DNA of 64,000 bases from Vandiemenella viatica (taxonomy: Eukaryota > Arthropoda > Insecta > Orthoptera > Morabidae): contig JARYHS010013631.1 of the NCBI GenBank assembly GCA_031002005.1, positions 66,709,832 to 66,773,831 on the forward strand, in the 5' to 3' direction. The position numbers and the translations under genes were made by a program. The stretch's first letter is position 1; each line of letters begins with the position of its first letter. Positions 11,033 to 21,400 of this stretch are shown here, in pieces. Below the pieces are notes generated by a model. That model was not told the origin of the DNA. It saw only the letters and a program-made list of their open reading frames with translations, and made no database searches.

Positions 11033-11320
11033 AACTTCATGTTCCCAAACAATGATGGAATTATCCAGGACGACAGTGAGTCATGTGACCGATCCAAAAT
11101 CGTTCACGAATGGTTTTAGGAACGTTTTGGATAAGTCCAGAAAATGATTTGACCAACTAGATTGCCAGACATAAATCCAGCCGGATATATCTGAGACATG
11201 ATCAAAAGGTCAGATCGTGCACAACGTCCTGCACCGGCAGCACTTTCGGAATTATTGACGGCTGTAGAGGAAACATGCTGAATATTTCTTCAGGGGACAT
11301 CCGACAACTTTCTGAGTTAA
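11033..11320 (+). pseudogene. Tc1-like transposase, C-terminal fragment
   Basis: Translation gives FMFPNNDGI, a degraded QDD.-type block, IVHEWF, LPDINPA and RAQRPAPA in order, with stop codons and shifts. These correspond to the conserved DDE-domain text around the second catalytic Asp (NNDG.FQDDN), the WF helix, and the PDLNPIEH-like box carrying the last acidic residue. The glutamate box is mutated (NPAGYI). Same family as 36233-37328, and on the same strand as the N-terminal fragment at 9823, so both are probably parts of one old insertion. Confidence 0.65.
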
Positions 11321-11748
11321 TAACACATCGTATTGTTGCATTTCAACTGGAAATAGCGGGTATAACACGATATTAGGAAGTATTCGACCACTTTTGCGCT
11401 TCGGTGTATTCTTTTCAGTATCTTTTTCTTGGCCTTATTCTTCCTTTTACTACAGAGAAATACTATCGCATCTTGAGTCATCTCCTGACAGATAATCAGT
11501 AGAGTCCACGGTAGCGATAAAGAAATGAGAATTAAAAGAATAGAAAAAGACAACAAAAAATTAACGTTTATTTTTATTACTTCTCCAGTGATCTTTCAGA
11601 CAACACTGAACAAGTTCCCAAAGGGAATAAAGTTTTTTCGTAACTAAAGATTATCTCACTGCGCATACTGGTCTATACCATAGTCAAAGTATTCTCAGAG
11701 TAATTAATGCAAGTACAATTGGTTGACGCGTTTTTTATTCTTTGTTTT
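11321..11748. other. No gene seen
   Basis: AT-rich; no recognisable feature. Confidence 0.45.
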
Positions 11749-11985
11749 TTTCTGCTTGTCGTTTTACACTTAGGCGACGTCTAGGCCGTTAGAGGAGGAA
11801 AGGCATAGGGAGCAAGGAAAGAGAAGGAATTCGGCCATGGGCTTTTGAAGGAACCATCCCGGCATTTGCCTGGAGTGGTTTGGGGAAACCATGGAATCCC
11901 CAAATCTCGACCGGACGGTGATTCGAACGCGTGCCCTCCCAAAAGCGAGGCCAGAACGTTAACCGTTTACCCACGCCGCTCAGCT
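11749..11985 (-). repeat. SINE-A copy (A1-like)
   Basis: Minus orientation. The core (gaattcggccatgg, atcccggcatttgcctggag, ggggaaaccatgg) is intact, and the tRNA-like head with a decayed B-box (gattcgaacg) ends near 11985. The 3' end carries a diverged A1-type hairpin region. No clear target duplication. Confidence 0.85.
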
Positions 11986-12397
11986 GGATAATTAATTATA
12001 GCTATTTCCATGGCTAGAGTGATCATAAACTCGCTCTCACGTCAATACGTTCATCGTTACTTGATGAATGGCACCTCGCCTCGGTCTGTGTGGTACCATA
12101 CTCTTTAGTATATCGAAATTTCGAGAGATAGGTAAACTCCCCTGAAACTCTCTCTGGCCTTAACAACTCGGACAGACCTGAGGGAATTCCTCGACGGGGG
12201 TTCACCCACTTCACTGCTAATCAACTGCGCCGGCCCAGCTCTATGTCGATACTGGGCAGCAGAATCGACAGTGCAATGCTGCTTATTGCCCCGGTGAGCA
12301 ATTCAATAATTAACAACAGTTCGAAATAGCGACACCTTATAAATAAACGAAAAGGTATAGAGGGTAGGGAACCATTAGCTCTCCCAATTAACTTACT

Positions 12398-12568
12398 TTC
12401 CCATTCGGGCATCCAGATTTGGGTTTTACATGGTTTCCCCACATCACTCCAGGCGAATGCTTCCCTTAGAATCACCATGGCTGAATTCCTTCCAGTTCTT
12501 TGTTCCCAGCCCTTTTCTTCCTCTAATGATCTCGACGTCGTCAAGGCGTAAAGCCATAAGCAAAAAAC
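12398..12568 (+). repeat. SINE-A copy (A1), 5'-truncated or decayed head
   Basis: Plus orientation: gggcatccagatttggg, then the core with a short deletion after gaatgc, then ctgaattccttcc, then the A1 3' end (ctcgacgtcgtcaaggcgtaaagcc) and an A-rich tail. Confidence 0.85.
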
Positions 12569-12602
12569 AAAATTAACTTGCTGTAAATATTGTATCCGAA
12601 CT

Positions 12603-12780
12603 AAAACAATTCCTGTAAAATAGGGTAAAGTTTCATGTGTTGTTAGTGATAAAAAATTTATGACTTGTTCTGAGTCAAGTATAAATATTACAGTGAGTAT
12701 TCACTTCACTATATGAAATATGATGGTTATAGTCCATGTTATGAATACTTGATTTAGAAAAGAAATTCAGGTGGCTTGAC
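12603..12780. mobile_element. Solo arm of the foldback family at 7842-8377
   Basis: Matches the left arm of the 7.8-kb foldback over its full length, including attcacttcactat, gtgctata-like text and a terminal ttcaggtggcttgac. No inverted partner was found nearby. A SINE-A follows within 20 bp. Confidence 0.7.
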
Positions 12781-12797
12781 GGTTTGGAGAGCGTTCA

Positions 12798-13010
12798 TTT
12801 TTTTTCGATATTATGCCTCGTCGACAGCTAAGGCCATTAGAGGCGGGATGGGACTGGAGACAAGGAATTCTGCCATGGCCTTTTTGGAGGAGGCATCCCG
12901 GCATTCGCCTGGAGTGATTTGAGGAAACCATGGAAAACCCAAATCTGTATGCTCGGACGGGGATTCGAACCCGCGTCCTCCCGAATACGAGGCCAGAACG
13001 TTAACGTTTC
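12798..13010 (-). repeat. SINE-A copy (A1)
   Basis: Minus orientation: poly(T), the A1 hairpin region (gcctcgtcgac with gaggcggg), a full core and a good B-box complement (ggattcgaacccg). The A-box part of the head is truncated at about 13008. Confidence 0.9.
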
Positions 13011-14771
13011 ATTGGGGAGCGGTTCCCGATACTGGTATAGGATCTATTCTTGGATGATACCATAAATGACAATGGACTATGATTGGAAATAGGATAGTGT
13101 TTTGTTTTTAAACATAGTAGTAATTAGTAAAATAGTCGTAGGTTATATGTAGATGTGGAATTTTAGCATTTCTGGCGCCGTAGTTAGAATAAAATGTGAT
13201 GAGCTATTTATTACTTTCATTTGTTGTTTGTCAGGATTATTGTTAACATCTGTTATCGCCTAACTGAAAATTTATGAGTTCACGAAGTTTAGTGAAAATA
13301 AAAAAGTTGAAGGACGATAAACGCCGTGTAATGAGTTTGTGTAACAGGTTTATTCACTCTGCGCAAAACATTATTGTTTGAGACAGTAGCGTCGTTTGAA
13401 AAATGGGGCTGGTTGCATCTATTTTGCCGCTGTGAATTTTTAGTCGCATATGCTGTGATCGAATCCGGTGTGTTCTATTTGTGTGACTAAATATTCGCGT
13501 GATTGAAAATCTCAAGTGGTTGCCTAGCGGACACCTGTTGGGATGCACTCTCGCCGTGCGTGTAGGGCGACGCAATTTGTCCTCCCGCTCGGCCGTGGTT
13601 GTCTGACGGTGACAGGCAATCACACGACTAATTGGCGGTCACATCGCAGCGCCGCCAGCTACGAATTACAATGTGCACTGCTGCCAACAATATAAAACAC
13701 ATCTCACTCCCCTCCAGCTACAGGACTAGGTTCAAGCGTTATTTTGACCCTTGTATAACTTGGAAACATATATCGTGGCTGAGGCAGCTGAAACACATTA
13801 ATGGTGTCTTGCAGTTAACCAGGAATGGATGAAGTTTTCAAACATTCGTGCCGGGGACAGAATGATAGGAGATACAGTCGTGCAAACTCTCTCTAGGCCC
13901 TCGCGGTTTGTCGCTACCAGCGCGAACTCTGCTGGTCAAATGCCGGAAATACAGTGCAGAGGACCGAGCTCGGACCTAAGCTCGAGCCTGACAGTAGGCT
14001 CGGTCTGTTATTTGCTTGCTGTGTGGTGACGAAGCGACTCTGGCATTCGACCTGTACAATCGGAACAGCCATGAACTTCATCGCAGTCTTAAAATCGTTA
14101 AATCGAAGAATGAAGCAACTGAAAAATTAAAGAGTGGACAATATATGTCTTCTTCTTCTTATTTTCTACTTGCTGTTGTATGATTTTACAAGACTATACA
14201 TTTACTTTCAAAAAATTCAGCTACTTAAATACTGGGCACAAATCTAAGTAAAAATCAGCAGATTGCACCACATTTCAACATTTTTGTGGCGATGTTCCGA
14301 CATTTCATAAAAGTGAACAACCATTTTCCTGAACATATAAACGATCTTTTGGTTATTTACAGTCGCGTGCGAAAGTGATAGCAGTTATGTCATTAAAGTA
14401 AGTTCAATGTTGTGCATCAATAGGTACAAATCCTTACAAGACATCACTTAGATTTGAAACATCCAGGGTATACTTTATGTATGTCAGTAACTTTAGATAA
14501 CTTATTTACGTTATAGTTTTCATTACACTGAGTTCTGATCTCATAGTTTGTAATATTTCTATTACATATGTTTAACAAACACATACACGTTGCATTTCAA
14601 GTCAACGGCGATTCAATTGATAGAACATACACAAAATGTTGGTAGTAATCATTAATACACTTTACATTCGAGAATTCACCTGACGTACAATCTTGTTCAG
14701 TTTTTTATGATGTATCATACTTGTTGCGAGGCACGGGTGAGAAAGACATTTCGCGCTATTCCTGTACTGCT
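13011..14771. other. No gene seen
   Basis: No supported gene. Two consecutive 66-codon ORFs at 13632-14029 lie in a moderately GC-rich patch with a short direct duplication (gagctcggacc/ctcgagcc), but show no domain. The rest is AT-rich. Confidence 0.4.
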
Positions 14772-14809
14772 GAGCCTTCCTTTGACCACCGAGCCTTCCT
14801 TTGACCACC
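14772..14809 (+). repeat. 19-bp perfect tandem duplication
   Basis: The unit gagccttcctttgaccacc occurs twice back to back, and a third partial unit (gagcctggg) follows. Probably replication slippage. Confidence 0.9.
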
Positions 14810-15386
14810 GAGCCTGGGAAAGCTCCAGCGGTCACAGCTCGCCCGGGTAGAGAGGACTGGATATGGAAATAACCGAGCAAGTTCGAGCGTGAGTAGACGG
14901 CAATTTGCACGACACTAATAGGAGAGCTAATGGTGCATGGTACCTAGTCACGAGATTGCGTCCGGGCTAAATCCCAAAACTCTACGCAGTGTATATGGAA
15001 TGAAGGCAAGCGACACTGTTGACGGTGATCTATCCATGAGTTTATTACGTCATAGTGGTCCGACCCTGTGGTGTCCTGAATAGGACTGCAATGGGTTACA
15101 TCATCTCCCGTCCTTCATCATCATATATCAAACATAAACATACGAAAGACACACTGCATGTTATAGCACCTACGAAAGTCATCTATATACTTATGAGAAC
15201 ACTTTAACACACGGATGAAAGGAATTAGTCACCATACCTCTGGACTTTATGTTTGGTTGCTATACTTTATCTTAATCATAAATTATGCGGAAATACTTTT
15301 TTTTGGTACAATATACAATTTATGAAACGGAATGCCCATTTTAATTGATTAATAAATCTAGATTTAGGATGTGTTACCACCGTTAG
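14810..15386. other. No gene seen
   Basis: Contains GC-richer text at 14940-15110 that has the look of an old interspersed repeat, but there is no second copy in this window to confirm it. Confidence 0.35.
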
Positions 15387-15630
15387 TTTTTTTTTTTTTT
15401 ACTTATGGCTTTACGCCTCGTCGACGTCGAGGTCAAGAGGCGGGTTGGGACTGGGACAAGGAACGGGAAGGAATTCGGCCATGGCCATATGAAGGAGGCA
15501 TCCCGGCATTCGCCTGGAGTGATTGGGGAAACCATCGAAAACCCAAATCTGGATGCCCGGACGGGGATTCGAACCGGCGTCCTCCCGAATGCTAGACCAG
15601 AACTTTAACCGCTCACCCACCACGCTTGGT
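15387..15630 (-). repeat. SINE-A copy (A1), near full length
   Basis: Minus orientation. Poly(T) at 15387-15400, the A1 hairpin (cgcctcgtcgacgtcgagg with gaggcggg), full core, B-box complement (ggggattcgaaccgg) and A-box region to about 15630. One of the best-preserved A1 copies. Confidence 0.92.
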
Positions 15631-17016
15631 CCATCTATAGCATTCTGAGACGAAACAAAAAAAATAATGGCTGGTTACATAAGCACGCAAAAAAAAGTAT
15701 TTAATGCTACAATTGCCTACTTTAATTTTTTTTTTTTTTTGTTATTTACTTCTCGTTTTCCTGTTTTTTACTTTCAAATAAGATAGCAACCCTACACTGC
15801 ATCCAAATATGAAATGATTTCGTTGTTCGTATAACAATTCTAAAATGTGATTAAAAACTTTGCTGTAGTCACACATTGCACCAGATACACTTATCGCAGA
15901 TAGATAGCTACACTAACATTCAGCCCTTATTATAAACGCTTCAGTTCTAGAAAATCTGGTATAAACCTATTTTTTCTGGATTCACACAAGCTGTAGCCAG
16001 TGTCTGCGTAGTCCACAGTGGCTGTAGAAAGAGGGAGGAAAAATACATTCGAAGCCGCAGTAGCAAAACTTCTACGAAATATGCGAGAACAAATAAAAAT
16101 AATATACTAATGATATCCACTTTGAACAATAAATATAGCTTCTTCGTTGTAAAAGTAAAAATAATAGCAGATAATAGCGAAAATATTACACCAGCAAATG
16201 AATAAACAAGCAGAATTACGATAAAAACAATAAAATTCAGTTCCATCCATTTTTATGGGATCTGATACGTTGAGAATGGTTTTCACATTGCGGGATATAC
16301 GTTTCAGTTTAACAGAAATGCATCTGTTTGGACTGACTTGCTGTATCTATCTGTCCGAAATGTGGATTGAACGTGCTTGCGCAAGCTCTTGATTTGAAAT
16401 TCGTAAATAAGAGAACGTAGATTTAAATCCTGGTCTGACCAACAAATGCTATCGTGCATATTTTAATATTGCCGCCTCTGTGGAGCGCTGGTAAAATTTG
16501 CTATAGAACGTCTCATTTATTTACTTAGATGCAATCATAAACGTTTGCAGAAGCTCTGGATAGATTTGTTAGTTGTTGATTCAATTCTGACAAACGTGGC
16601 TTCTGGACTGTTAGTTCCAGCTGGTATTTAATATCATACGGGGCTGCAGTTTAATTAAGTTTGTGTTTATCACTCTTTGAATGAGTTTTGGATGAAAATA
16701 TTGAAACAACGTATTTAAAATTTCAGAAATAGCGTAGTTAAACTAGGGTCACTTGTTATCTTGAGAGGCATGAGAACAATAAACAAAGTTGAAGAACTAC
16801 ATTTTCTTGGCGGAAAAGTTAAATTTTTATTATTTAATTATTTATACATGCATTATACAGGATTTAATTACTTGTTAAAAGTAAGACGCAAGAAAGGCAG
16901 ACTCCCAAAGGAGGAGGAGGAGTGGGGAGACAGAGGGCTATGAAGAAGACTATTTGGCGACGCAATGGATCGGCTACGGTCCGTGATGCCACTGCAGTGA
17001 GTAAGTAAGCAAGTAA
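15631..17016. other. No gene seen
   Basis: AT-rich. A 99-codon hydrophobic ORF on the minus strand at 15947-16246 could encode membrane segments, but its residues (Leu, Phe, Ile) are what AT-rich DNA gives by chance. Confidence 0.4.
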
Positions 17017-17038
17017 TAATAATAATAATAATAATAAT
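17017..17038. repeat. (AAT)n microsatellite
   Basis: About seven AAT units in a row. Confidence 0.95.
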
Positions 17039-17134
17039 TCCGTGTGGTCGTATTGACATGGTTACAGGGTTTATATTGGCTGCGTATTTCGCCCTATCTT
17101 AGCCACCTTAACCAAATCCAGCAATACTACCGGC

Positions 17135-17272
17135 TACAGGGAATCTACAGTTTCACGTGGAATCCCAACCACGGAAGCGTTCTGGCGTACTTCACATTAC
17201 ACAGCAAGCTGTGCTAGAGGTGAAGGTTAAGAGGCTATGACAATCCCTCAAGACAGGGATTCAAACCGGGGA
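17135..17272 (-). repeat. SINE-B copy, tRNA-derived
   Basis: On the minus strand, a B-box (ggtttgaatccc) is followed by a body with cacagcttgctgtgtaatg and tgaagtacgcc, shared with copies at 23530-23708 and 42466-42680. The A-box half is lost at the junction with SINE-A at 17273. Confidence 0.75.
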
Positions 17273-17430
17273 CCAGATTTGGATTTTCCATGTTTTCCCA
17301 AATCACTCCAGGCAAATGCCGGGATGTTTCCTTCAAATGGCCATGGCCGAATTCCTTCCCATTCCTTGCCCACCATCCTTTCCAGTCTCTAAAGACCTCG
17401 CTGTTAGAGAGACGTTAAGCAGATAAAAAA
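17273..17430 (+). repeat. SINE-A copy (A2), 5'-truncated, at the 3' end of the RTE LINE
   Basis: Plus orientation, starting in the core (cagatttggattttcc), through ggccatggccgaattcc and the A2 hairpin (gtctctaaagacctcgctg ... agagacg) to an A tail at 17423-17430. The RTE coding remnant resumes immediately to the right, so this SINE lies at or in the RTE 3' end. Confidence 0.9.
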
Positions 17431-17767
17431 AATACAACCCACGTCTTCAATTATCTGTCTTCCACTACCGTTATTACCTTCGACTGTTCCCTCCACTAAA
17501 AAAAATACCATTACAGCATGTTTTAAAATATGAGCAGCCTGTCTTTTCATTCTGTAAGCTGCTTTCACAGACTTCTTTTCTAGCTCATCATATCAAAAAA
17601 ATCGTCCATTTTCTACTTTGTGTGCCCACTTAATTTTCAGCATTCTTCTGTAGCATCACATTTCAAATGCTTCAATTTTCTTACTTTCTGGTATTCCTAA
17701 AGTCCACTTCGCTACCTTAAAGTGCTGTGCTCAACACATAGAGTTTTAAAAAGTTCTTTCTAAGTCG

Positions 17768-18106
17768 TTAATCAATATTTGAAACTAAAAGATTTCCCTT
17801 TTTCATGAAGGCTCTTTTTGCTAGCGTTATTTTGCTTTTAACATCATTCCTGCTTCGTCCATCGGTAGAAATTTTGCTTCCCAAGTAGCAGAATTCACTT
17901 ACTTCTCCTGTTGCATCCGATCCTATTTTTATACTTAATCTACTGTGATTGGTATCATTTCTGCTACATTTCATCACTTTTGTATTGCTTTGATTTATAT
18001 TAAGTCCAAAACCTTTCTTCAATATTTTGATCATTCCATTCAGTAACCTCTCAATATCCATAGCCTGTTCTGCTAACAGGACAATGTCATCAGCAAATCG
18101 TAGCAT
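17768..18106 (-). pseudogene. RTE reverse transcriptase, catalytic-motif fragment
   Basis: The 112-residue open frame starts LRFADDIVLLAE, which holds the FADD box (metal-binding aspartates) of non-LTR reverse transcriptases. It continues through GLNINQSNTKVMK and FCYLGSKISTDG, the conserved thumb-proximal text of RTE elements, and LAKRAFMKKGN. The palm region before it (18110-18900) is shifted and stop-ridden; PLLF- and QGC-type blocks can be partly traced on the minus strand. Not functional. Confidence 0.85.
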
Positions 18107-18912
18107 ACTGATTTTTTTCTCCTACTTCCTTTCTATTACTTCCTTAATTGCTTCCTCTTCAGACAAATTGAATATTAACGGGGATAGACTACAACCTGGT
18201 CTCACACCCTTTTTAACTGAAGCATGTCTCTATGGTTCTCTGCCTTTATTATAGCCACTTGATTCTTATATAGTTTATAAAGTATTCTTCTATCTCGATA
18301 TTTTAGATCAGACTTCCTTAAAATTATAAACATCTTGTTCCACCTAACATTATCAAAAGCTTTTTCTAAATCAATAAATGCCGTAAAGGTATTTTAGTTT
18401 CTCTTGATCCGCCCTTCAAGTATTAATCTTAAAGACAGAATTGCTTCCCTTGTACCGCGATTTTTCCTAAACCCAAACTGATCTTCACCTACTCTCTCAT
18501 CTACTACCCTTTCCACTCTTCTGTATATTATTCTGGTCAGTAATTTTGAAGCATGTGTTGTTAGACTAATTGTGCGATGAATAGGGATCTCATTAATTCA
18601 AACTGTCTTATTTGCTTTCAAGTCTTTCAGAGCTCTATCAAATTCTGTCCTCAAAACAGGATCTCCTAAGTTATCAATGTCGACAACGCCCTTCTTTTCC
18701 ATTAAACGTCGTCCCCATCATACAGTTTCTCAATGTATTCCTTCCATCGGTTAGCTCTATCTTCAGAGCTTAAAAGAGGTTTCCCATCGTCAGCATTAAT
18801 GTTTACATCTATTTTCTTCATTTCTTCAAAATTTGGTCTGATCTTCCTATGTGCAAAATCTACTTTTATCTATGACCATTTCCCTTTCTACTTCCTACCA
18901 CTTTTCTTGTAA

Positions 18913-19491
18913 TTATTTTCCTTTTGCTTTTTTGCATTTCCTGTTAATTTGGTTTCTAAATTGCCTATATTGCTCTCTTCTTGCTTCATCCTGAGCATTT
19001 TTGTGCCTTCTCCTTTTATCCATCAGCTCCAAAATTTCTTCTATGATCCAAGGTTTTCGGGCGGCTTGTTCTCTAAAGCCTAATGTTTCCACACCAGCTT
19101 TCATTATTTCTCTGTTCAATGCATTCCATTCGTCCTCGGCTGAGCTCCTTTCAGAGTTACTTCTTAGACCTAAGTATACAATTTCTGCACATTTTTTTTC
19201 TTGTGTTAGATTGTTATTCACTTCCAGGCTATTCTTCTTATATTTCTTCTTTATTTGCTTGAATTTCAGCCTGCACTTCATTACTATCAAATTATGGTCA
19301 GAGTCTATGTCTGCTGTTGGGTACGCTTTACAGTCTAGAACTTGATTCCTGAATTTCTGTTTGTACATGATATTATCTAGATTGTATCTAGCCGTATACC
19401 CTGGATGTTTCCAGGTGTATATCCTTCTTACACGGTTCTTAAACAATTTGTTTGCCACGACTTGCTTATATCTTTCACAAAATTCTAACAA
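18913..19491 (-). pseudogene. RTE endonuclease domain, C-terminal part, and linker
   Basis: This 192-codon open frame begins LLEFCERY-like, then ANKLFKN, IYTWKHPG, NLDNIMY and SDHNLIVMKCRLK. These match the end of AP-endonucleases in BovB/RTE elements, where TWTSPDG, NQIDYI and SDH carry substrate-contacting and catalytic residues (the Asp-His of SDH is kept). The rest is charged linker (KPWI, RRRHKN) leading to the RT. The N-terminal catalytic part lies further right, in other frames. It is the longest intact piece of this LINE. The ATG is simply the first Met in frame. Confidence 0.8.
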
Positions 19492-20210
19492 CCAGCTTCC
19501 TCGCTCATTTCTTAAAGTGTTTCCCTATTTTCCTTCTCCCACTATCGGATTCCAATCACATATGACTATCAGATTTTCCTCCTCCTTCACATATTGGATT
19601 AATTCTTCGATTTCGGCGTATATTTTCTCTATTTTTTCATCATCGTCCTGTGCGTTGGCATAAACACTTGCACTAACGTGGTTGGGGCGTGCTTAGTTTC
19701 TAACCTCATCAAAATAATCCTGTCGCTGAACTGTTCACAATAACTCACCCGTGTCCCTACTCTCTTATTCATTAGAAAGACAACTCCAGTAACTCTACTG
19801 ACAGCTTTTGTGTTAATTATTCTGTGTTCGCCAGACCGGAAATAATGTTCATCGTTCCACTTAATCTCACTAATCCCGACTACATCTTTCCATCTCCATT
19901 TTACAAGTTTTCTAAACTATATTCACTATTCCGACTTCTAATATTCCACTCTCCGACTCTTAGAATGTTTCTATCCATTCTGATGACTCCTCCTTGAGCA
20001 GTCCTCACCCAGAGATCCAATTGGAGCATTTTTTTTACCTCCAGAATATTTTACCCAGGAAGAAGCCATCATGATATATGTAATTTGAGAGGATTACATG
20101 TCCTCGGGATACCCTTTGGGTCTTTAATGCAGTGGTTTCCCGTTGCCTTCTGCATCCCCATGCCGTTGATGATTTCTGATTCATCTGCCTTTAGGGACCA
20201 TTTCCAAACC

Positions 20211-20952
20211 GGGTGGGGTGGGACTTTCTCCACCAGCGAAATACTGGTACTGACCTTATGAAATTTGGATTAACTACTTCCTTATAATGTCCTCTTCACG
20301 TTGTACACTCTCCTTTTCCGGAAAAGTCACCACGAATTAAATTAAAAATGCCTAAATATGACACTGCAGCGCTCCTATTAATTGCCGCCGGCGCTTCGAA
20401 ATCAATGATAATCTCTTGAAATGTTGGTTTAATTCATTGTTGTAATATTTTCTTGCCGTTTTAGCTTCACTCCGTTGCAAAATGTCGCATAAAATTAACA
20501 TATACAAAATTTTTATTCGAAATGCAGTACTATAAGGCTCACCATCTTGGAATCGATATAAGCTGTCAGAGATAATCGATTGCTTCCGTTGTAAACAAAT
20601 GCACAGTTTGTCTCTGGTTTGCGTCATGGCCTGCCGCAGAACGAATTACCCGTAAAATTTTTACTCTTGGTCCAGGCCGAATTTCAACCTAACCATGATC
20701 ACTATGACAAAACGAAACTATTTAGGTTGATATGATCCCTGTACCGACCATTTTTGTGTCATTTTTTCAGTGCTGCTAACATTTCGCGGTTGCGGAGAAT
20801 CCCATATTTCGGCATTTTTAATTTAATTCGTGACGACTTTTCCAGAAAAGGAGAGTGCTAAACGTGAAGAGGACACTATAAGGAAGCAGTTAATCCAAAT
20901 TTCAACAGGTCAGTAACAGTATTTCGCTGGTGGAGAAAGTCTCACCCCACCC
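20211..20952. mobile_element. Unclassified element with 142-bp inverted arms
   Basis: Arms at 20211-20352 and 20811-20952 are inverted copies with about 90% identity, including tccaccagcgaaatact, ggattaactNcttccttata and cgaattaaattaaaaatgcc. A partial third copy at 34909-35312 repeats one arm plus about 260 bp of the interior in order. The outer ~45 bp of the arm equals the RTE 5' segment (gtggagaaagtcccacccca), so the arm either belongs to the RTE family's 5' end (two head-to-head) or the RTE picked it up. The interior holds a 91-codon minus-strand ORF (20352-20627) without a known domain. Confidence 0.7.
20352..20627 (-). CDS. Hypothetical 91-residue ORF inside the inverted-arm element
   Basis: It starts MTQTRDKLCICLQRK and ends near RRRQLIGALQCHI. 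The sequence is basic, with a possible helix in the middle. I do not recognise a domain. The reading frame ends exactly where the left arm begins. The related copy at 34.9-35.3 kb keeps the DNA similarity (catttgtttacaa, gattcNaagatggNgagcc) but the frame there is not obviously open, which argues against selection on a protein. Treat as an ORF of unknown status. Confidence 0.2.
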   Translation of the reverse strand: MTQTRDKLCICLQRKQSIISDSLYRFQDGEPYSTAFRIKILYMLILCDILQRSEAKTARKYYNNELNQHFKRLSLISKRRRQLIGALQCHI

Positions 20953-21278
20953 TCCAAACCCAAGGGCAAGAGGGTGCCAGGGGCCACTTTGCGCTCTTCC
21001 ACCCTCCTATAGGAGGCTATTGGCAAGTAGTGGATGACTCCTTATACCAGGAATCTTTCAGTCACCAGAGCCTTGCACAAACAGGGTGTACCGCTGAAGG
21101 ATAGGTTTAAATTTGATTGGAAGAGGCTAATATAGTATCTCATTAACCCTTATACCCTCCCCCCCTTTTCGGTCATCTTACTACAACAGCAATTTTAGAA
21201 GAAAGGCCAATTATTTTAGATATTGCACAGTATTAGAAAGTAGGATCGATGTTATTAGAGACACAATTAACTTCTAGC
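20953..21278. other. No gene seen
   Basis: A GC-richer start (gggcaagagggtgccagg) grades into AT-rich sequence. No domain or repeat assignment. Confidence 0.4.
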
Positions 21279-21400
21279 CTGCTGAAGGAAGTGTCCCGGA
21301 ATTTGGGGAAGCAATAAAAAACCCAAATCAGGATGCCCAGACGAGGATTCGAACCCATGTCCTCCCGATTGCGAGACCAGAACGTTCACCCTTTAATCAA
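21279..21400 (-). repeat. SINE-A fragment, core and B-box only
   Basis: Minus orientation: ctgaaggaagtgtcccgga, a short deletion, aacccaaatcaggatgccc, and the B-box complement aggattcgaaccc to about 21400. The 3' hairpin is missing. Confidence 0.75.

Larger units (their letters stand above)
17435..20209 (-). mobile_element. RTE-clade (BovB-like) LINE, degenerate
   Basis: One non-LTR retrotransposon read from right to left. The 5' segment (20090-20209) has no ORF. An AP-type endonuclease follows at about 19975-19200, with text such as VVGISEIKW and SDHNLIV. The reverse transcriptase spans roughly 18900-17770 and contains FADDIVLLAE. The C-terminal end near 17435-17500 reads EGTVEGNNGSGRQ, like the EGKVEGKRGRGR tail of this clade. 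The order endonuclease, linker, RT, short tail, with no ORF1, is typical of RTE. Multiple stops and frameshifts make it inactive. A SINE-A sits at the 3' end, and an inverted-arm element adjoins and overlaps the 5' end in sequence content. Confidence 0.8.

Noticed and set aside
14940..15110. Possible fourth SINE family
   Set aside because: It looks repeat-like but has no clear A/B boxes, tail or second copy in the window.
15947..16246. Hydrophobic 99-codon ORF resembling membrane segments
   Set aside because: Leu/Phe/Ile-rich translation is expected from AT-rich DNA; no receptor-family motif could be identified.
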